A stretch of DNA of 64,000 nucleotides from assembly GCA_048569615.1 (NCBI GenBank), contig JBLIRK010000010.1:7502-71501 (forward strand), read 5' to 3'. Of the stretch, positions 53,859 through 62,295 are shown piece after piece. The position numbers and the translations under genes were made by a program. Numbering within the stretch: position 1 is the first letter of the stretch; every line of letters begins with the position of its first letter. Below the pieces are notes generated by a model. The model was not told the DNA's origin and did not search any database. It worked only from the letters and a program-made list of their open reading frames with translations. Source of the DNA: JAYEPK01 sp048569615. GTDB lineage: Archaea > Thermoplasmatota > Penumbrarchaeia > Penumbrarchaeales > Penumbrarchaeaceae.

Positions 53859-55262
53859 ATGAAAAATCCAGATATCCTTTGTATAATCGTGGATTCTCTC
53901 AGAAAGGACCATGGAGAGATGATATGGAAGGATATCGAAACTTATGGATTCAATAGGTATAAAAATGCAATTTCACCCTCTTCGTGGACTACGCCATCCC
54001 ATGCATCAATGTTCACTGGCCAATATCCCATGGAGCACGGAGCACATGCTAAGAAGGAGGAACGGGTGGGAGATATCAAATTGAAGTCGGAGGACCTTCT
54101 GACAATGGAATTAAAGGAGATGGGATACTCCAATTTTCTTCTATCCGCAAATCCCCACATATCGAAATACTTTGGATTTACACATTTCGATCATGAACTG
54201 AAGATCGAACTTGTCCCTAATTTCAGGATCATGAAAAAGGAGGAATGGGACGCCATAGTCAAATTGAAGGAGACGGGCTCTTCCAAGCCACAGATCATTA
54301 AAAATCTAATAAAGGACGGCAGATTCCTGCTTCTCTCAAAGAGCATCCTTCAGAAGGTCGGAATCGAGAAAATCGTCAGGTGGATGGATTATCGATACCG
54401 GATCAAGGTGGAGAAGTGGCCCAAGGAGAAGGGATCGAAGAGGATCAGGAAGGAATTCAATTCCATAATCAAGGGAAAGGGGAAGAAGGGGCCAAAATTC
54501 ATTTTCATCAATCTCATGGAGGTCCACGAACCTTATTTCATAGATCCGTTGCTCGAGCCCAAGTACAATTTCATTCCGAAAAAATTCCAAAAACGGTTTA
54601 CCAAGTAGAATCTAAATCGCCTTAAGGCTGCTTATAAGGAAGGGGTTGATTACACTTCCAATGTTGTGAAATGGTTATTGAATAGATTGAGAAAGGAAGG
54701 TATGCTAGATAACACGCTCGTCATCATAACAAGCGACCATGGCCAACTGATCGGTGAGAATGATAAAGTCGGTCATGGGGTTTTCCTCACCCATGAAACC
54801 TTGAAGGTTCCATTGTTCATAAGATTCCCCAAGGGAAAGGAACTGAAGATCAAATCGCATGCAAACCGACAAATGTACATTCCATTGAATAATTTGAAAG
54901 ACTTCATATTGAGCAATGTCAAGGAGGATTGCTATGCCGATCATTATCTCTACCAGGACCATGCATTGGCGGAAAGCTTCCGCATAATATGGTCCTGGAT
55001 CGACGATCTGAAAGATGATGTGGACAGGAAATTGGTCGATTTCCATGATAAATACAAGATTGCAATCTACTGCAGGAGCCATTTTGGAATATTTGACGTG
55101 AAAAAATGGGACTTCGAACATATCACCAATGAAGGTGAAAAGGGGCCCAAGGCTGAGATAATCGACGAGATGAGGTGCAAGGTCATCCAACATCTGGAGA
55201 AGAACCTGAACAGGAAGGCAAAAAGGACCTTTCTAACAGACTCTCTCTTAAAAAAAGCATGA
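53859..55262 (+). pseudogene. Second sulfatase/phosphotransferase-fold gene, interrupted by one in-frame TAG
   Basis: A paralogue of the preceding gene: 'ILCIIVDSLRKDHG', 'SSWTTPSHASMFTGQYP', 'LMEVHEPYF', 'VIITSDHGQLIGEND'. From the ATG at 53859 (GGAG six bases upstream) the frame meets TAG at 54606-54608 (codon 250). It then continues in the same frame without loss of similarity to TGA at 55262. In the segment between the 'EVHEPY' and 'IITSDHGQ' motifs the two paralogues align over 60 residues without a gap, the TAG standing opposite a Glu. Without the TAG the protein would be about 467 residues, the same as its neighbour. Possible explanations are a recent nonsense mutation, a sequencing error or read-through/pyrrolysine decoding. 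An internal ATG at 54666 could start the second half, but that half alone lacks the nucleophile. Confidence 0.8.
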
Positions 55263-55335
55263 TAACTTGGTGATCTGGGTATCTTATGAATATCAGAGTA
55301 GCATATCCATGTGAAACAATGGTCAGGAGTATGGC

Positions 55336-56352
55336 ATGCTCTCGAAAGAACCTGCGGTAACAGTTTTAATGGTCGCTTACAAAGGGAACGAACACCTTAG
55401 AGAGGCTATCGAGAGCGTACTTGGACAGAACTTCAGAGACATGGAACTCCTTATCGTTCTGGACCCGCATCCCGATGATATCTGCGAGGAGATGATAAGG
55501 ACATTCGAGGATAACAGGATAAGATTGGTCAAGAACGAGAGAAGGATCGGTTTGGTTCGATCCAGGAACAAAGGTCTCGGATTGGCCAAAGGGGAATTTA
55601 TCGCCGTCATGGATTCCGATGATATTTCAATGCCCAAGAGGCTTGAAAAAAGTATCGATTACCTGCTCCGCAATGAGGATTGTGCATTGGTAGGAGGTCT
55701 CTGCCAAGTGATCGATGATAAGGGAAATATCATCAAGGATGCGGCCCCCTTGAGGTCAGAAGAAGAGTTCTTCTATAGGCTCTTCTTTTACAATCAACTG
55801 CCCCACAGCTCGGTTATGATGAGGACGGAAGAAGCACTGAAAGTGGGAGGTTACAGGGAGAAATTCGCCATTGGAGAAGATTACGACCTCTATCTCAGAC
55901 TGATGAAAAGAGGAAGGATCCACCAATTACCGGAGAATCTTGTCAAATGGAGGGCATACGATTCTTCCGTCACATCAAAAGAGCCGGAACTGATGGAAAG
56001 TGAGGTCGTCCTCATAGTGAAGGAGAATTTCAAAAGAATGCTGGGTCTTGAAATTGCCAGGGAGGATATTCTGCTTTACCTGGATAACTCGATCAAAGGG
56101 AGAGATATCGCATCCATCTCGAATTCGTTGAAAAACCTTCTTCGGATAAATACCATGATCCTTCAGACCGCGCCGGAATGGATGGATGAGAAGAGATTGA
56201 AGAGGATAATGAAGGAAAAATACCATTCGCTGCTGACGGGGCAGATCGTCTCAAACAAGGGGCCGAGGTCCCTGATCATAATGATCATGAATCCGATCCG
56301 CATGCCGGGACTCTTTGCACATGGGATCAGAACCCTGTTGGGATTTCGCTGA
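55336..56352 (+). CDS. Family 2 glycosyltransferase
   Basis: 338 residues, GT-A fold. 'VTVLMVAYKGNEHLREAIESVLGQ' is the nucleotide-sugar binding start, 'RSRNKGLGLAKGEFIAVMDSDD' holds the D-x-D-type metal site (D-S-D-D), and 'GEDYDLYLRLMKRG' supplies the catalytic-base-side E-D motif. The C-terminal 80 residues are helical with a short hydrophobic segment near 'LIIMIMNPIRMPGLF' that may touch the membrane. AGGAG lies six bases before the ATG. It belongs to the glycan island; the sugar is unknown. Confidence 0.93.
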   Translation: MLSKEPAVTVLMVAYKGNEHLREAIESVLGQNFRDMELLIVLDPHPDDICEEMIRTFEDNRIRLVKNERRIGLVRSRNKGLGLAKGEFIAVMDSDDISMPKRLEKSIDYLLRNEDCALVGGLCQVIDDKGNIIKDAAPLRSEEEFFYRLFFYNQLPHSSVMMRTEEALKVGGYREKFAIGEDYDLYLRLMKRGRIHQLPENLVKWRAYDSSVTSKEPELMESEVVLIVKENFKRMLGLEIAREDILLYLDNSIKGRDIASISNSLKNLLRINTMILQTAPEWMDEKRLKRIMKEKYHSLLTGQIVSNKGPRSLIIMIMNPIRMPGLFAHGIRTLLGFR

Positions 56353-56386
56353 CCGAAAGCGATACGATGGAAGTCACATCTAGCTC

Positions 56387-56398
56387 TTTTTAAATACC
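56387..56398 (+). promoter_or_regulatory. TATA box of the last glycosyltransferase gene, leaderless spacing
   Basis: TTTTTAAATACC is centred about 26 bases before the ATG at 56417, and the bases before the ATG (CATCACC) are not a ribosome-binding site. A separate leaderless transcript is likely. Confidence 0.6.
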
Positions 56399-56416
56399 CT
56401 TCGCCATTTCATCACC

Positions 56417-57283
56417 ATGGATAAGCTCAGTATCCTGATCAGTTCGTACAACAGACCGGAGTTGATCGGGTTATCTATAGATTCAATTTTAAATTCAAAT
56501 CTTCCGGAGGGGCTGGAGTTGGAGATAGTCATCGTGGATGACCAATCCGACGAAGAGACATGGGAGGTTCTGAACGAATACAAGGACGATCCCCGTTTCA
56601 TATTCCATAAAAATAAACGAAAATCCTATGCTGGGGGGCCTAACTGGTCCAAAGGTTTTGAAATATCGACCGGAAACATAATTCTCAACAACGAGGATGA
56701 CATGATCTGGCATAAGGACTTCATTAAAAATTTGTACACCGAATTGAAGAAACATGACAGATACACATGCTGCTTCGGAATGTATATCCAAACACCGTCC
56801 CTGGATATGATGCGGCCTCCTCGCTCCGGACCCAGAAATCCTTATCCGAAGATCGGATTCTTCACGGGAATACCGAAAAAGCGATCTCTTCGAAACGATG
56901 AGCATGTGTCCCACAATCAATTCTTCTGCTACAGATCTTTCTTTGACGGTCTTGATGAGGTATGGCATCATTACCCGGGTTCGGGTCTCAGGGAAGAGAC
57001 CGATCTTTTGCTGAGACTTAGGAAACTCAAACCCGAGAGGAAATTCGTCGCTGTTCCGGAAGCATACCTTTGGCATATCGAGAACAGGTCCGGTAAGAAT
57101 GTTCAGGATATGAAAACGAGAAGGAAAAGGGACAGTACAAACCATATCATCTTCTTGAAAAGGAATTTCGGATGGAAAGCGCTCTTCATGATGACATTCT
57201 ACAAACTCTACCAGTTCCAGAAATCCGTGAGGGACTTCGTAGGCCGGAATTTGATAGAAAGGAACCGGGAGCGGTCGAGTTGA
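56417..57283 (+). CDS. Family 2 glycosyltransferase
   Basis: 288 residues, GT-A fold. 'LSILISSYNRPELIGLSIDSIL' and 'LEIVIVDDQSDEET' form the donor-binding start; 'GNIILNNEDDMIWHKDF' carries the metal-binding acidic motif (N-E-D-D); 'GSGLREETDLLLRLR' is the E-T/E-D equivalent of the catalytic region. The C-terminus is basic (RKRDSTNH; RNRERSS). It ends the glycan island and has its own promoter. The specific sugar is unknown. Confidence 0.92.
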   Translation: MDKLSILISSYNRPELIGLSIDSILNSNLPEGLELEIVIVDDQSDEETWEVLNEYKDDPRFIFHKNKRKSYAGGPNWSKGFEISTGNIILNNEDDMIWHKDFIKNLYTELKKHDRYTCCFGMYIQTPSLDMMRPPRSGPRNPYPKIGFFTGIPKKRSLRNDEHVSHNQFFCYRSFFDGLDEVWHHYPGSGLREETDLLLRLRKLKPERKFVAVPEAYLWHIENRSGKNVQDMKTRRKRDSTNHIIFLKRNFGWKALFMMTFYKLYQFQKSVRDFVGRNLIERNRERSS

Positions 57284-57293
57284 GGATGGATAC

Positions 57294-57320
57294 GCGGATT
57301 CTAAACCGCTCAATTTTTTT
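57294..57320 (+). terminator. Hairpin and T7 terminator at the end of the glycan island
   Basis: GCGG and CCGC (57294-57309) form a small stem with an 8-base loop, followed by TCAATTTTTTT. It sits between convergent genes, right after the glycosyltransferase gene. Confidence 0.55.
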
Positions 57321-58255
57321 CACTTATTGACCCAGAACGTCGGCGTCTCACCCTTCAATCCCATGATGACCTGCTCGACGACCATGGTACCTGCCTTGAA
57401 CTGGGCATCGACGGTATTGGCACCGATATGAGGCGTGAACACAACATTGTCGAATTCGGCCAAGGGGGTCTCACCCGGCGGCTCCGTCTCGAATACGTCC
57501 AGTGCCGCCCCGCCTATCCTGTTCTCCTTCAATGCGCTGTAGAGAGCTTTTTCATCCACGACGCCTCCCCTTGCGCAGTTGATGAGGTAGGCCTTGTCCT
57601 TCATGATACCGAACTGCTCCGATGAGATCATGTTCCGGGTGTCATCGGTCAGGGCAAGATGCAGTGATACGAAATCCGATCTCCTGAGAAGGTCATCGAG
57701 GTCCGTAAGCTCTATCCCGTGCTCTTCCGCAATCCCTTCCGGGAGATACGGGTCGTAACCGATGGTGGTCATGCCAAATGCCTTGCATCTTGCGGCAAGG
57801 GCCTGGCCGATCCTTCCGCATCCGACGATGCCCACGGTCTTTCCGTCCAGTTCAAGTCCCTTCAGCTTCTTCTTCAGCCATTCCTGCTTCTTTATTCCCT
57901 CTGTCCCCCTGACAATACCCCGGGCAAGGGCGAGCATATGTCCCATGGCCAGTTCAGCTACCGAAAGGGTTGCGCCGAGCGGGGCATTGACGACCTTTAT
58001 CCCCTTCTCCTTCGCATATTCGATATCTATGTTGTCGACACCGATACCGGCCCTGCCGATGATCTTCATCTTTCCCGCCCTGTCCAGAGCGTCCCGTTTG
58101 ACCTTTGTCCTGGAACGGACAATAAGCGCATCATATTCACCGATGGCATCCAGAAGTCCTTCCGGACTTACCTCGTCCATCACAACCTCATGGCCTGCCC
58201 CCTCAAGCATCTTGACAGCCTCGGGTGCGAGCCCGTCCGTAACAAGCACTTTCAT
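57320..58255 (-). CDS. D-3-phosphoglycerate dehydrogenase-like 2-hydroxyacid dehydrogenase
   Basis: 311 residues from the ATG at 58255 behind GAGGTG; a GTG three codons earlier is possible. The NAD-binding motif is 'VGIVGCGRIGQALA' near residue 145. Catalytic residues follow the family: Arg in 'NCARGGVVDE', Glu in 'DVFETEPP', His in 'TPHIGANT'. 'GRAGIGVDNID' is the substrate-side loop. It lacks the C-terminal ASB and ACT domains of long SerA enzymes, so serine feedback is not expected. It probably opens phosphoserine synthesis by oxidising 3-phosphoglycerate, but other short-chain 2-hydroxyacids cannot be excluded. Confidence 0.9.
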   Translation of the reverse strand: MKVLVTDGLAPEAVKMLEGAGHEVVMDEVSPEGLLDAIGEYDALIVRSRTKVKRDALDRAGKMKIIGRAGIGVDNIDIEYAKEKGIKVVNAPLGATLSVAELAMGHMLALARGIVRGTEGIKKQEWLKKKLKGLELDGKTVGIVGCGRIGQALAARCKAFGMTTIGYDPYLPEGIAEEHGIELTDLDDLLRRSDFVSLHLALTDDTRNMISSEQFGIMKDKAYLINCARGGVVDEKALYSALKENRIGGAALDVFETEPPGETPLAEFDNVVFTPHIGANTVDAQFKAGTMVVEQVIMGLKGETPTFWVNK

Positions 58256-58353
58256 CCTTTTCACCTCGCCATGGGGAAGAAACGGATGATTATTAAAATA
58301 TCTCTAAATGTCGATCCTGAGGATGCCCGATCGTGAGATCCGCTGCAAAATCT

Positions 58354-59421
58354 TCATATCTCGAACCTTAGAAGGGCGGCGGCCTCCCCTAGCTTGCTTA
58401 GCATCTCTCCCATTTCATGGGCTGTGGAAACCATCTGAACCCTGCATCCCGTTGACTCAGCCAAGTCCATCATTATCCTGCCCGCGTCGGTCCTGAAGAG
58501 GGAATCGGCGATCAGAAGCGTCTCCGCAGCCCCCATCATCAGTGCTTTTTTAACCTCTTCCTGACCATAGGCGGCCCCCTTTCCCTTCCCGATCCTTGCC
58601 ATGAGCTCCTCAACGAGCTCGGATTCCTGGAAGAACCTCATTTTGGAAAGGGCTTCATTGAGTCCGCTCCCCTTCGAGATCGACTCCTTAAGTCCGGTAA
58701 GGCCCCCCGAGGAAGCCTGGAGAATTTGTATCCTTGATGCTGGTACATGCAATTCCTCCCTGACTTTCTTTGATAGCTCTTCCTTGAAAAACGAGGGTCC
58801 CGTGACCAGAATATCCGTGGTCCCCATAACCACCGGCCTGAGGACATCTATTATCTCGGTGTAGTATGCGGCCCATCTGTCCTCCGACTTGAACATCTTC
58901 CCCCCTGCTCCCACCCTTACATCCGCAACCCTCTCCAGACCGTAATCCCTTATGCGGTATATAGAAGCTGTTTCGTCATCGAGTGAAACCGCCACCACAG
59001 GCGCTGTTCTTGACCTTTCCACGGCTTCTTCCAGCAGTGCCAGTTCCCTTTTCGACCATTCCATTCTCTGGATGTCGAGCTCCGAACCTATGTCAACATT
59101 TATCGTATGATGCCCCGATATTTCGGGAGGACCATCGATGATGATCCCCTTGATCCTCAGACTGTCGGTGAATGGATGGAACTCCGTCTCCTCCACCTCT
59201 ATCCTGAGATAGATACGGACCCTGGGCTGGCTGTCGGCCCTTATCGAATCCTCCCTGGCTTCCAGTTTTCTGTAGGTGTAGGACCCCACAAGGGTTCCCG
59301 GATCCACGAGCTGGTTCAGGTAGTAGAGATCGTCCTCCGCATCGATGCGGACCCTTAGGCCGTCCCTGTCCGAAGCTTCCCTGAGTATCTTCATCGCTAC
59401 ACTCTTCTTCGATATCGACAT
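58354..59421 (-). CDS. Pelota, mRNA surveillance and ribosome rescue factor
   Basis: 355 residues from the ATG at 59421; the internal ATG at 59394 (MKILREASD) matches the usual family start and is an alternative. The N-domain shows 'AEDDLYYLNQLVDPGTLVGSYTYRKLE', followed by 'RIYLRIEVEETEFHPFTDSLRIKG'. The central eRF1-like domain has 'TDILVTGPSFFKEELSKKV' and the C-terminal domain 'KKALMMGAAETLLIADSLFR'. It lacks the GGQ motif, as Pelota should. With aEF1A it splits stalled ribosomes. It is divergent from the archease gene with about 100 bases between the starts. Confidence 0.93.
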   Translation of the reverse strand: MSISKKSVAMKILREASDRDGLRVRIDAEDDLYYLNQLVDPGTLVGSYTYRKLEAREDSIRADSQPRVRIYLRIEVEETEFHPFTDSLRIKGIIIDGPPEISGHHTINVDIGSELDIQRMEWSKRELALLEEAVERSRTAPVVAVSLDDETASIYRIRDYGLERVADVRVGAGGKMFKSEDRWAAYYTEIIDVLRPVVMGTTDILVTGPSFFKEELSKKVREELHVPASRIQILQASSGGLTGLKESISKGSGLNEALSKMRFFQESELVEELMARIGKGKGAAYGQEEVKKALMMGAAETLLIADSLFRTDAGRIMMDLAESTGCRVQMVSTAHEMGEMLSKLGEAAALLRFEI

Positions 59422-59519
59422 CCGAATTGATCGCTCTCCTATATCGGGATGTCCAAGAAATGATTTTTGGAGCATGGGGTGTGTTCCTTCTTATATCCTA
59501 TGATGGCGATGGGGTAAGC

Positions 59520-59969
59520 ATGGGAGAGCTTTTCGTCCCCGATCCCAAAGGAATATCCTATGAGGACCACACAGCGGACCTTTGGCTGGTTCTAAAAGGA
59601 AGTTCGATGGGAGACTGCATCGAAAAGGCGTTGAATGGATTATACGGCGTCATTGGCTCGTCTTTCATGCTAGGCTCCGCAGAAGAAGGCATTCTTGAGA
59701 TCAAGGGACGGGATGCAGTGGAAATGATGGTGGATGTGCTATCGGAAGCCCTATACCTAATGGATGCGGAAACTACGCTTATCAAGGACCCGGAGATTAA
59801 GATAGAGGTCAAGGAGGATGAAGTAGAACTTCATATGTCATTCATCAAGGCTGGATTCTCTATCCCTGAAGGCAAAGGCGGAATGGAGGTCAAAGCGGTA
59901 AGCTACCACGGGGCATATCTTGAGTCCGAAGGCGACCATTGGAAAGGAAGGGTCCTGCTTGATATCTGA
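59520..59969 (+). CDS. Archease
   Basis: 149 residues from the ATG at 59520, after GGGGT; longer in-frame starts further upstream extend into the Pelota promoter and do not match the family. Signature: 'GISYEDHTADLWLVLKG', with the conserved His-Thr-Ala-Asp metal-site motif, 'IEKALNGLYGVI' and a C-terminal 'VKAVSYHGAYLE' strand. Archease activates the RtcB tRNA ligase and helps it use other nucleotides. RtcB is not in the window. Confidence 0.92.
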   Translation: MGELFVPDPKGISYEDHTADLWLVLKGSSMGDCIEKALNGLYGVIGSSFMLGSAEEGILEIKGRDAVEMMVDVLSEALYLMDAETTLIKDPEIKIEVKEDEVELHMSFIKAGFSIPEGKGGMEVKAVSYHGAYLESEGDHWKGRVLLDI

Positions 59970-60060
59970 GATCGTCCCCGGGAGCTCCCGTCACATGTAA
60001 TATATACATGAAAGCTAGATTGCAGAGCAGATAGAAAAGAAGGGGAATGGGGCAGAGCAA

Positions 60061-60975
60061 ATGGTATTCGACAGATCCCTATGTCATATCCCGGAAGGGA
60101 CGATGATAGAGGAGAAGAACATCAGATGCAAAGGGGATGTCATTTTTTCCGACCGCTCCCAGTTGAAAAGGGGGATCATGACCGAGGGGCGGATCTTCCT
60201 TGGAGAGTTCGTGGAGGTTGAAGGGGATATGGCCTCCATAGGGGACCTCAGGATAGACAAGGGTTCCAAGGTCCACGGTTCGATAACCGGTGATGCCGAC
60301 ATCTTCATAGGTGAGAGATGTGTAATCGCGGGAGAGATCGTGGTAGGAAAGAACCTGGACATAGGTGAAGGGGTGGAGCTCGATCCCAACGGCATAGATT
60401 CCAGGGGAAGGATCAATATCAGAAATCCCATCTCGGTCATAGTTTATATCCTTCTTTACCTGTTCGAACTGCTCAGAAAGAACGATTCACAGGAGATAGA
60501 GGCTTTTTTCAAAGACCTTGAAGAAGAAGGAGAGCAATCCATATTAGTATCGCAGAACTTCACATATTTCCCGAAATCCTCCAGAATAACAGGAGATTCG
60601 ATACACATCCCCGGGGATATGAAGGTCGGACATGGCTGCAAGATCGCCGCCAATCTGTTTTTGGATGGGGGCCTCGATCTGGAAAGTGAAGTACAGGTAT
60701 TCGGCGAGATAGAGAGCAAGGGGGACATCACCATAGGTGAGAACGTCGTCATCGACGGCGATATCTGGACCGAGGGGGATGTCAACATACACCACGCCGC
60801 AAGGATAACGGGAAACATCAGAGGGAGAAACGTAACCACCACGCCTGACACGATCATAGACGGGACGCTCAAGGGTGAAGAGGGGATCAAGATACTCCCC
60901 GAAGGCGGTTCGGCCATCGAGGAAAAGATATCTAGATTTGAAAAGGGAATGGATGAACTGGATGGATTGGTCTGA
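60061..60975 (+). CDS. Bactofilin-like beta-helical protein with two helical-turn modules
   Basis: 304 residues. Short beta-helix turns are visible in two blocks, about 20-120 ('GDVIFSDRSQLKRG', 'SKVHGSITGDADIFIGERCVIAGEIVVGKNLDI') and about 175-285 ('GDMKVGHGCKIAANLFLDGG', 'GDITIGENVVIDGDIW', 'ITGNIRG'). Each turn has the bactofilin-type G-D/x-I-x-I-G-E rhythm. Between them lies a hydrophobic segment at about 124-141 (PISVIVYILLYLFELL) and an acidic helix. Bactofilins polymerise into membrane-associated filaments. The two-block design with a possible membrane-touching middle is unusual. TATA-like TAATATATAC is about 60 bases upstream. Confidence 0.75.
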   Translation: MVFDRSLCHIPEGTMIEEKNIRCKGDVIFSDRSQLKRGIMTEGRIFLGEFVEVEGDMASIGDLRIDKGSKVHGSITGDADIFIGERCVIAGEIVVGKNLDIGEGVELDPNGIDSRGRINIRNPISVIVYILLYLFELLRKNDSQEIEAFFKDLEEEGEQSILVSQNFTYFPKSSRITGDSIHIPGDMKVGHGCKIAANLFLDGGLDLESEVQVFGEIESKGDITIGENVVIDGDIWTEGDVNIHHAARITGNIRGRNVTTTPDTIIDGTLKGEEGIKILPEGGSAIEEKISRFEKGMDELDGLV

Positions 60976-61093
60976 TCCGCTTCCCTCCATCGAATTAGGG
61001 TTATGCAAATTAGGTCTCATTATCGAATATATGTAAAAGTTAAAAGTACCATTTACCTTCTATCTATAAAAAATCAGCTGTATTTCAGTAAGA

Positions 61094-61102
61094 TTTATTA
61101 AT
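61094..61102 (+). promoter_or_regulatory. TATA box of the duplicated winged-helix regulator
   Basis: TTTATTAAT lies about 55 bases before the ATG at 61152. The leader carries GGAGG seven bases before that ATG. Confidence 0.45.
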
Positions 61103-61151
61103 CGTCTTTGTATCACCAAGGACAGGTTCAGCCGATATCGGAGGATGCTTG

Positions 61152-62213
61152 ATGAAACTATCTAAGAACGAGAAGGCAATTATTTGGGGAATAGTGAAAT
61201 ATCCCATGCTCAACGACAGGCAGCTGAGCGACAAGATCGGCGTTCGGATGTCAACTCTGAACGCCATCAAGAACAAGATGAAGAGGAACGGCGTAATATT
61301 TGACCGCATCGTTCCCAACGTCGAGATCATGGACTACGAGATACTTTCGGTATTTTGGACAAGTCTGAAGAGGCCGGTGAAAGGCGGATCGGACCTCGAA
61401 TTCCTTAGGAAACTGTTCCTGGGCCACCCGAACACCTATTCCGCTATGATATTCGGTGATACGCTCTTTGCCCTATCTCTGTACAAGAACTACACTGAGT
61501 TCCGCAAGGCCGACTACATGATAATAAAGGAGCTGTGGGAGAAGGACATAATACTGAACGAGAACGCCCATAACACCCTATATCCGCTGTCCATATCCCA
61601 GATAAGCAAGAACTTCGATTATACCTCCGTTCTCGAAAGGGCCTTTGACATCGAACCGCCGAAAAAGGATCCCGAAATGGACAAGAATGTGGACCTGGAG
61701 AAGGCAAGGGAGAAGATCTTCCACCTCACCCGCAAGGAAAAGACGATCCTCAAGGGGATACTGGAATCCCCCGACATGCCCGACAACAAGATCGCAGGCC
61801 TCCTGGATACAACACGGCAGGCTGTTGCAAGACACAAGAAAGAGCTACTGGATCTCGGCGTCATTAAGAAGACAAGGGTGATCGATTATGCACGTCTGGG
61901 ATTCAGCATACTTTGCCTTGTGGAAGCTCATTACAATAAGATAGGAGACATAGAGAAGGGAGGACCGGACGTGAAGAAGCTTCGGCTCCCCAGTTTCTTT
62001 GCGGTCTACGGGAACTCCGAGACCGTATCGCTCTCTCTTTTCAAGGATTTCGAGCAATTCACCGAAAGCAGAGAGAAATACACCCAGGCCCTGAACAACT
62101 TCTGCATCTTGAAGGATGAGGCAAAGATCAACCTGTACTCGCCTTCGGACACCATTACCATCAAGCATCAGGAATATCTTCCCCTGGTGGAGGAATTCCT
62201 GAAGATGCATTGA
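61152..62213 (+). CDS. Tandemly duplicated winged-helix regulator (HTH-sensor-HTH-sensor)
   Basis: 353 residues from the ATG at 61152, seven bases after GGAGG; the TTG just before it is in frame but poorly spaced. Two similar halves are visible. Each has a winged helix (about 3-55: 'NEKAIIWGIVKYPMLNDRQLSDKIGVRMSTLNAI' as one run of helices; about 190-245: 'LTRKEKTILKGILESPDMPDNKIAGLLDTTRQAVARHK' likewise). Each also has a sensor-like domain containing an F/Y-G-D/N-x-x-x-x-L-S-L-F/Y-K motif ('FGDTLFALSLYKNY'; 'YGNSETVSLSLFKDF'). The layout resembles a fused pair of Lrp-like monomers. The target is unknown; the neighbour downstream is radA. Confidence 0.75.
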   Translation: MKLSKNEKAIIWGIVKYPMLNDRQLSDKIGVRMSTLNAIKNKMKRNGVIFDRIVPNVEIMDYEILSVFWTSLKRPVKGGSDLEFLRKLFLGHPNTYSAMIFGDTLFALSLYKNYTEFRKADYMIIKELWEKDIILNENAHNTLYPLSISQISKNFDYTSVLERAFDIEPPKKDPEMDKNVDLEKAREKIFHLTRKEKTILKGILESPDMPDNKIAGLLDTTRQAVARHKKELLDLGVIKKTRVIDYARLGFSILCLVEAHYNKIGDIEKGGPDVKKLRLPSFFAVYGNSETVSLSLFKDFEQFTESREKYTQALNNFCILKDEAKINLYSPSDTITIKHQEYLPLVEEFLKMH

Positions 62214-62251
62214 TGACCACTTTCATATAACTCTCTCTCTCCATGTCAAAG

Positions 62252-62259
62252 TTTATATC
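62252..62259 (+). promoter_or_regulatory. TATA box of radA
   Basis: TTTATATC lies about 40 bases before the ATG at 62296. The leader ends in GGTGAG, a good ribosome-binding site three bases before the start. Confidence 0.5.
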
Positions 62260-62295
62260 AAAGTATCATAGGTTGGGTAATCAACAGGTGAGCGA

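Noticed and set aside
53859..55262. A frameshift separating two sulfatase halves
   Set aside because: Both halves are in the same frame; the only break is one TAG codon.
47854..57283. A defence island or provirus
   Set aside because: All genes are glycan-related (flippase, glycosyltransferases, sulfatase-fold, formyltransferase); there are no integrase, nuclease, helicase or capsid genes.
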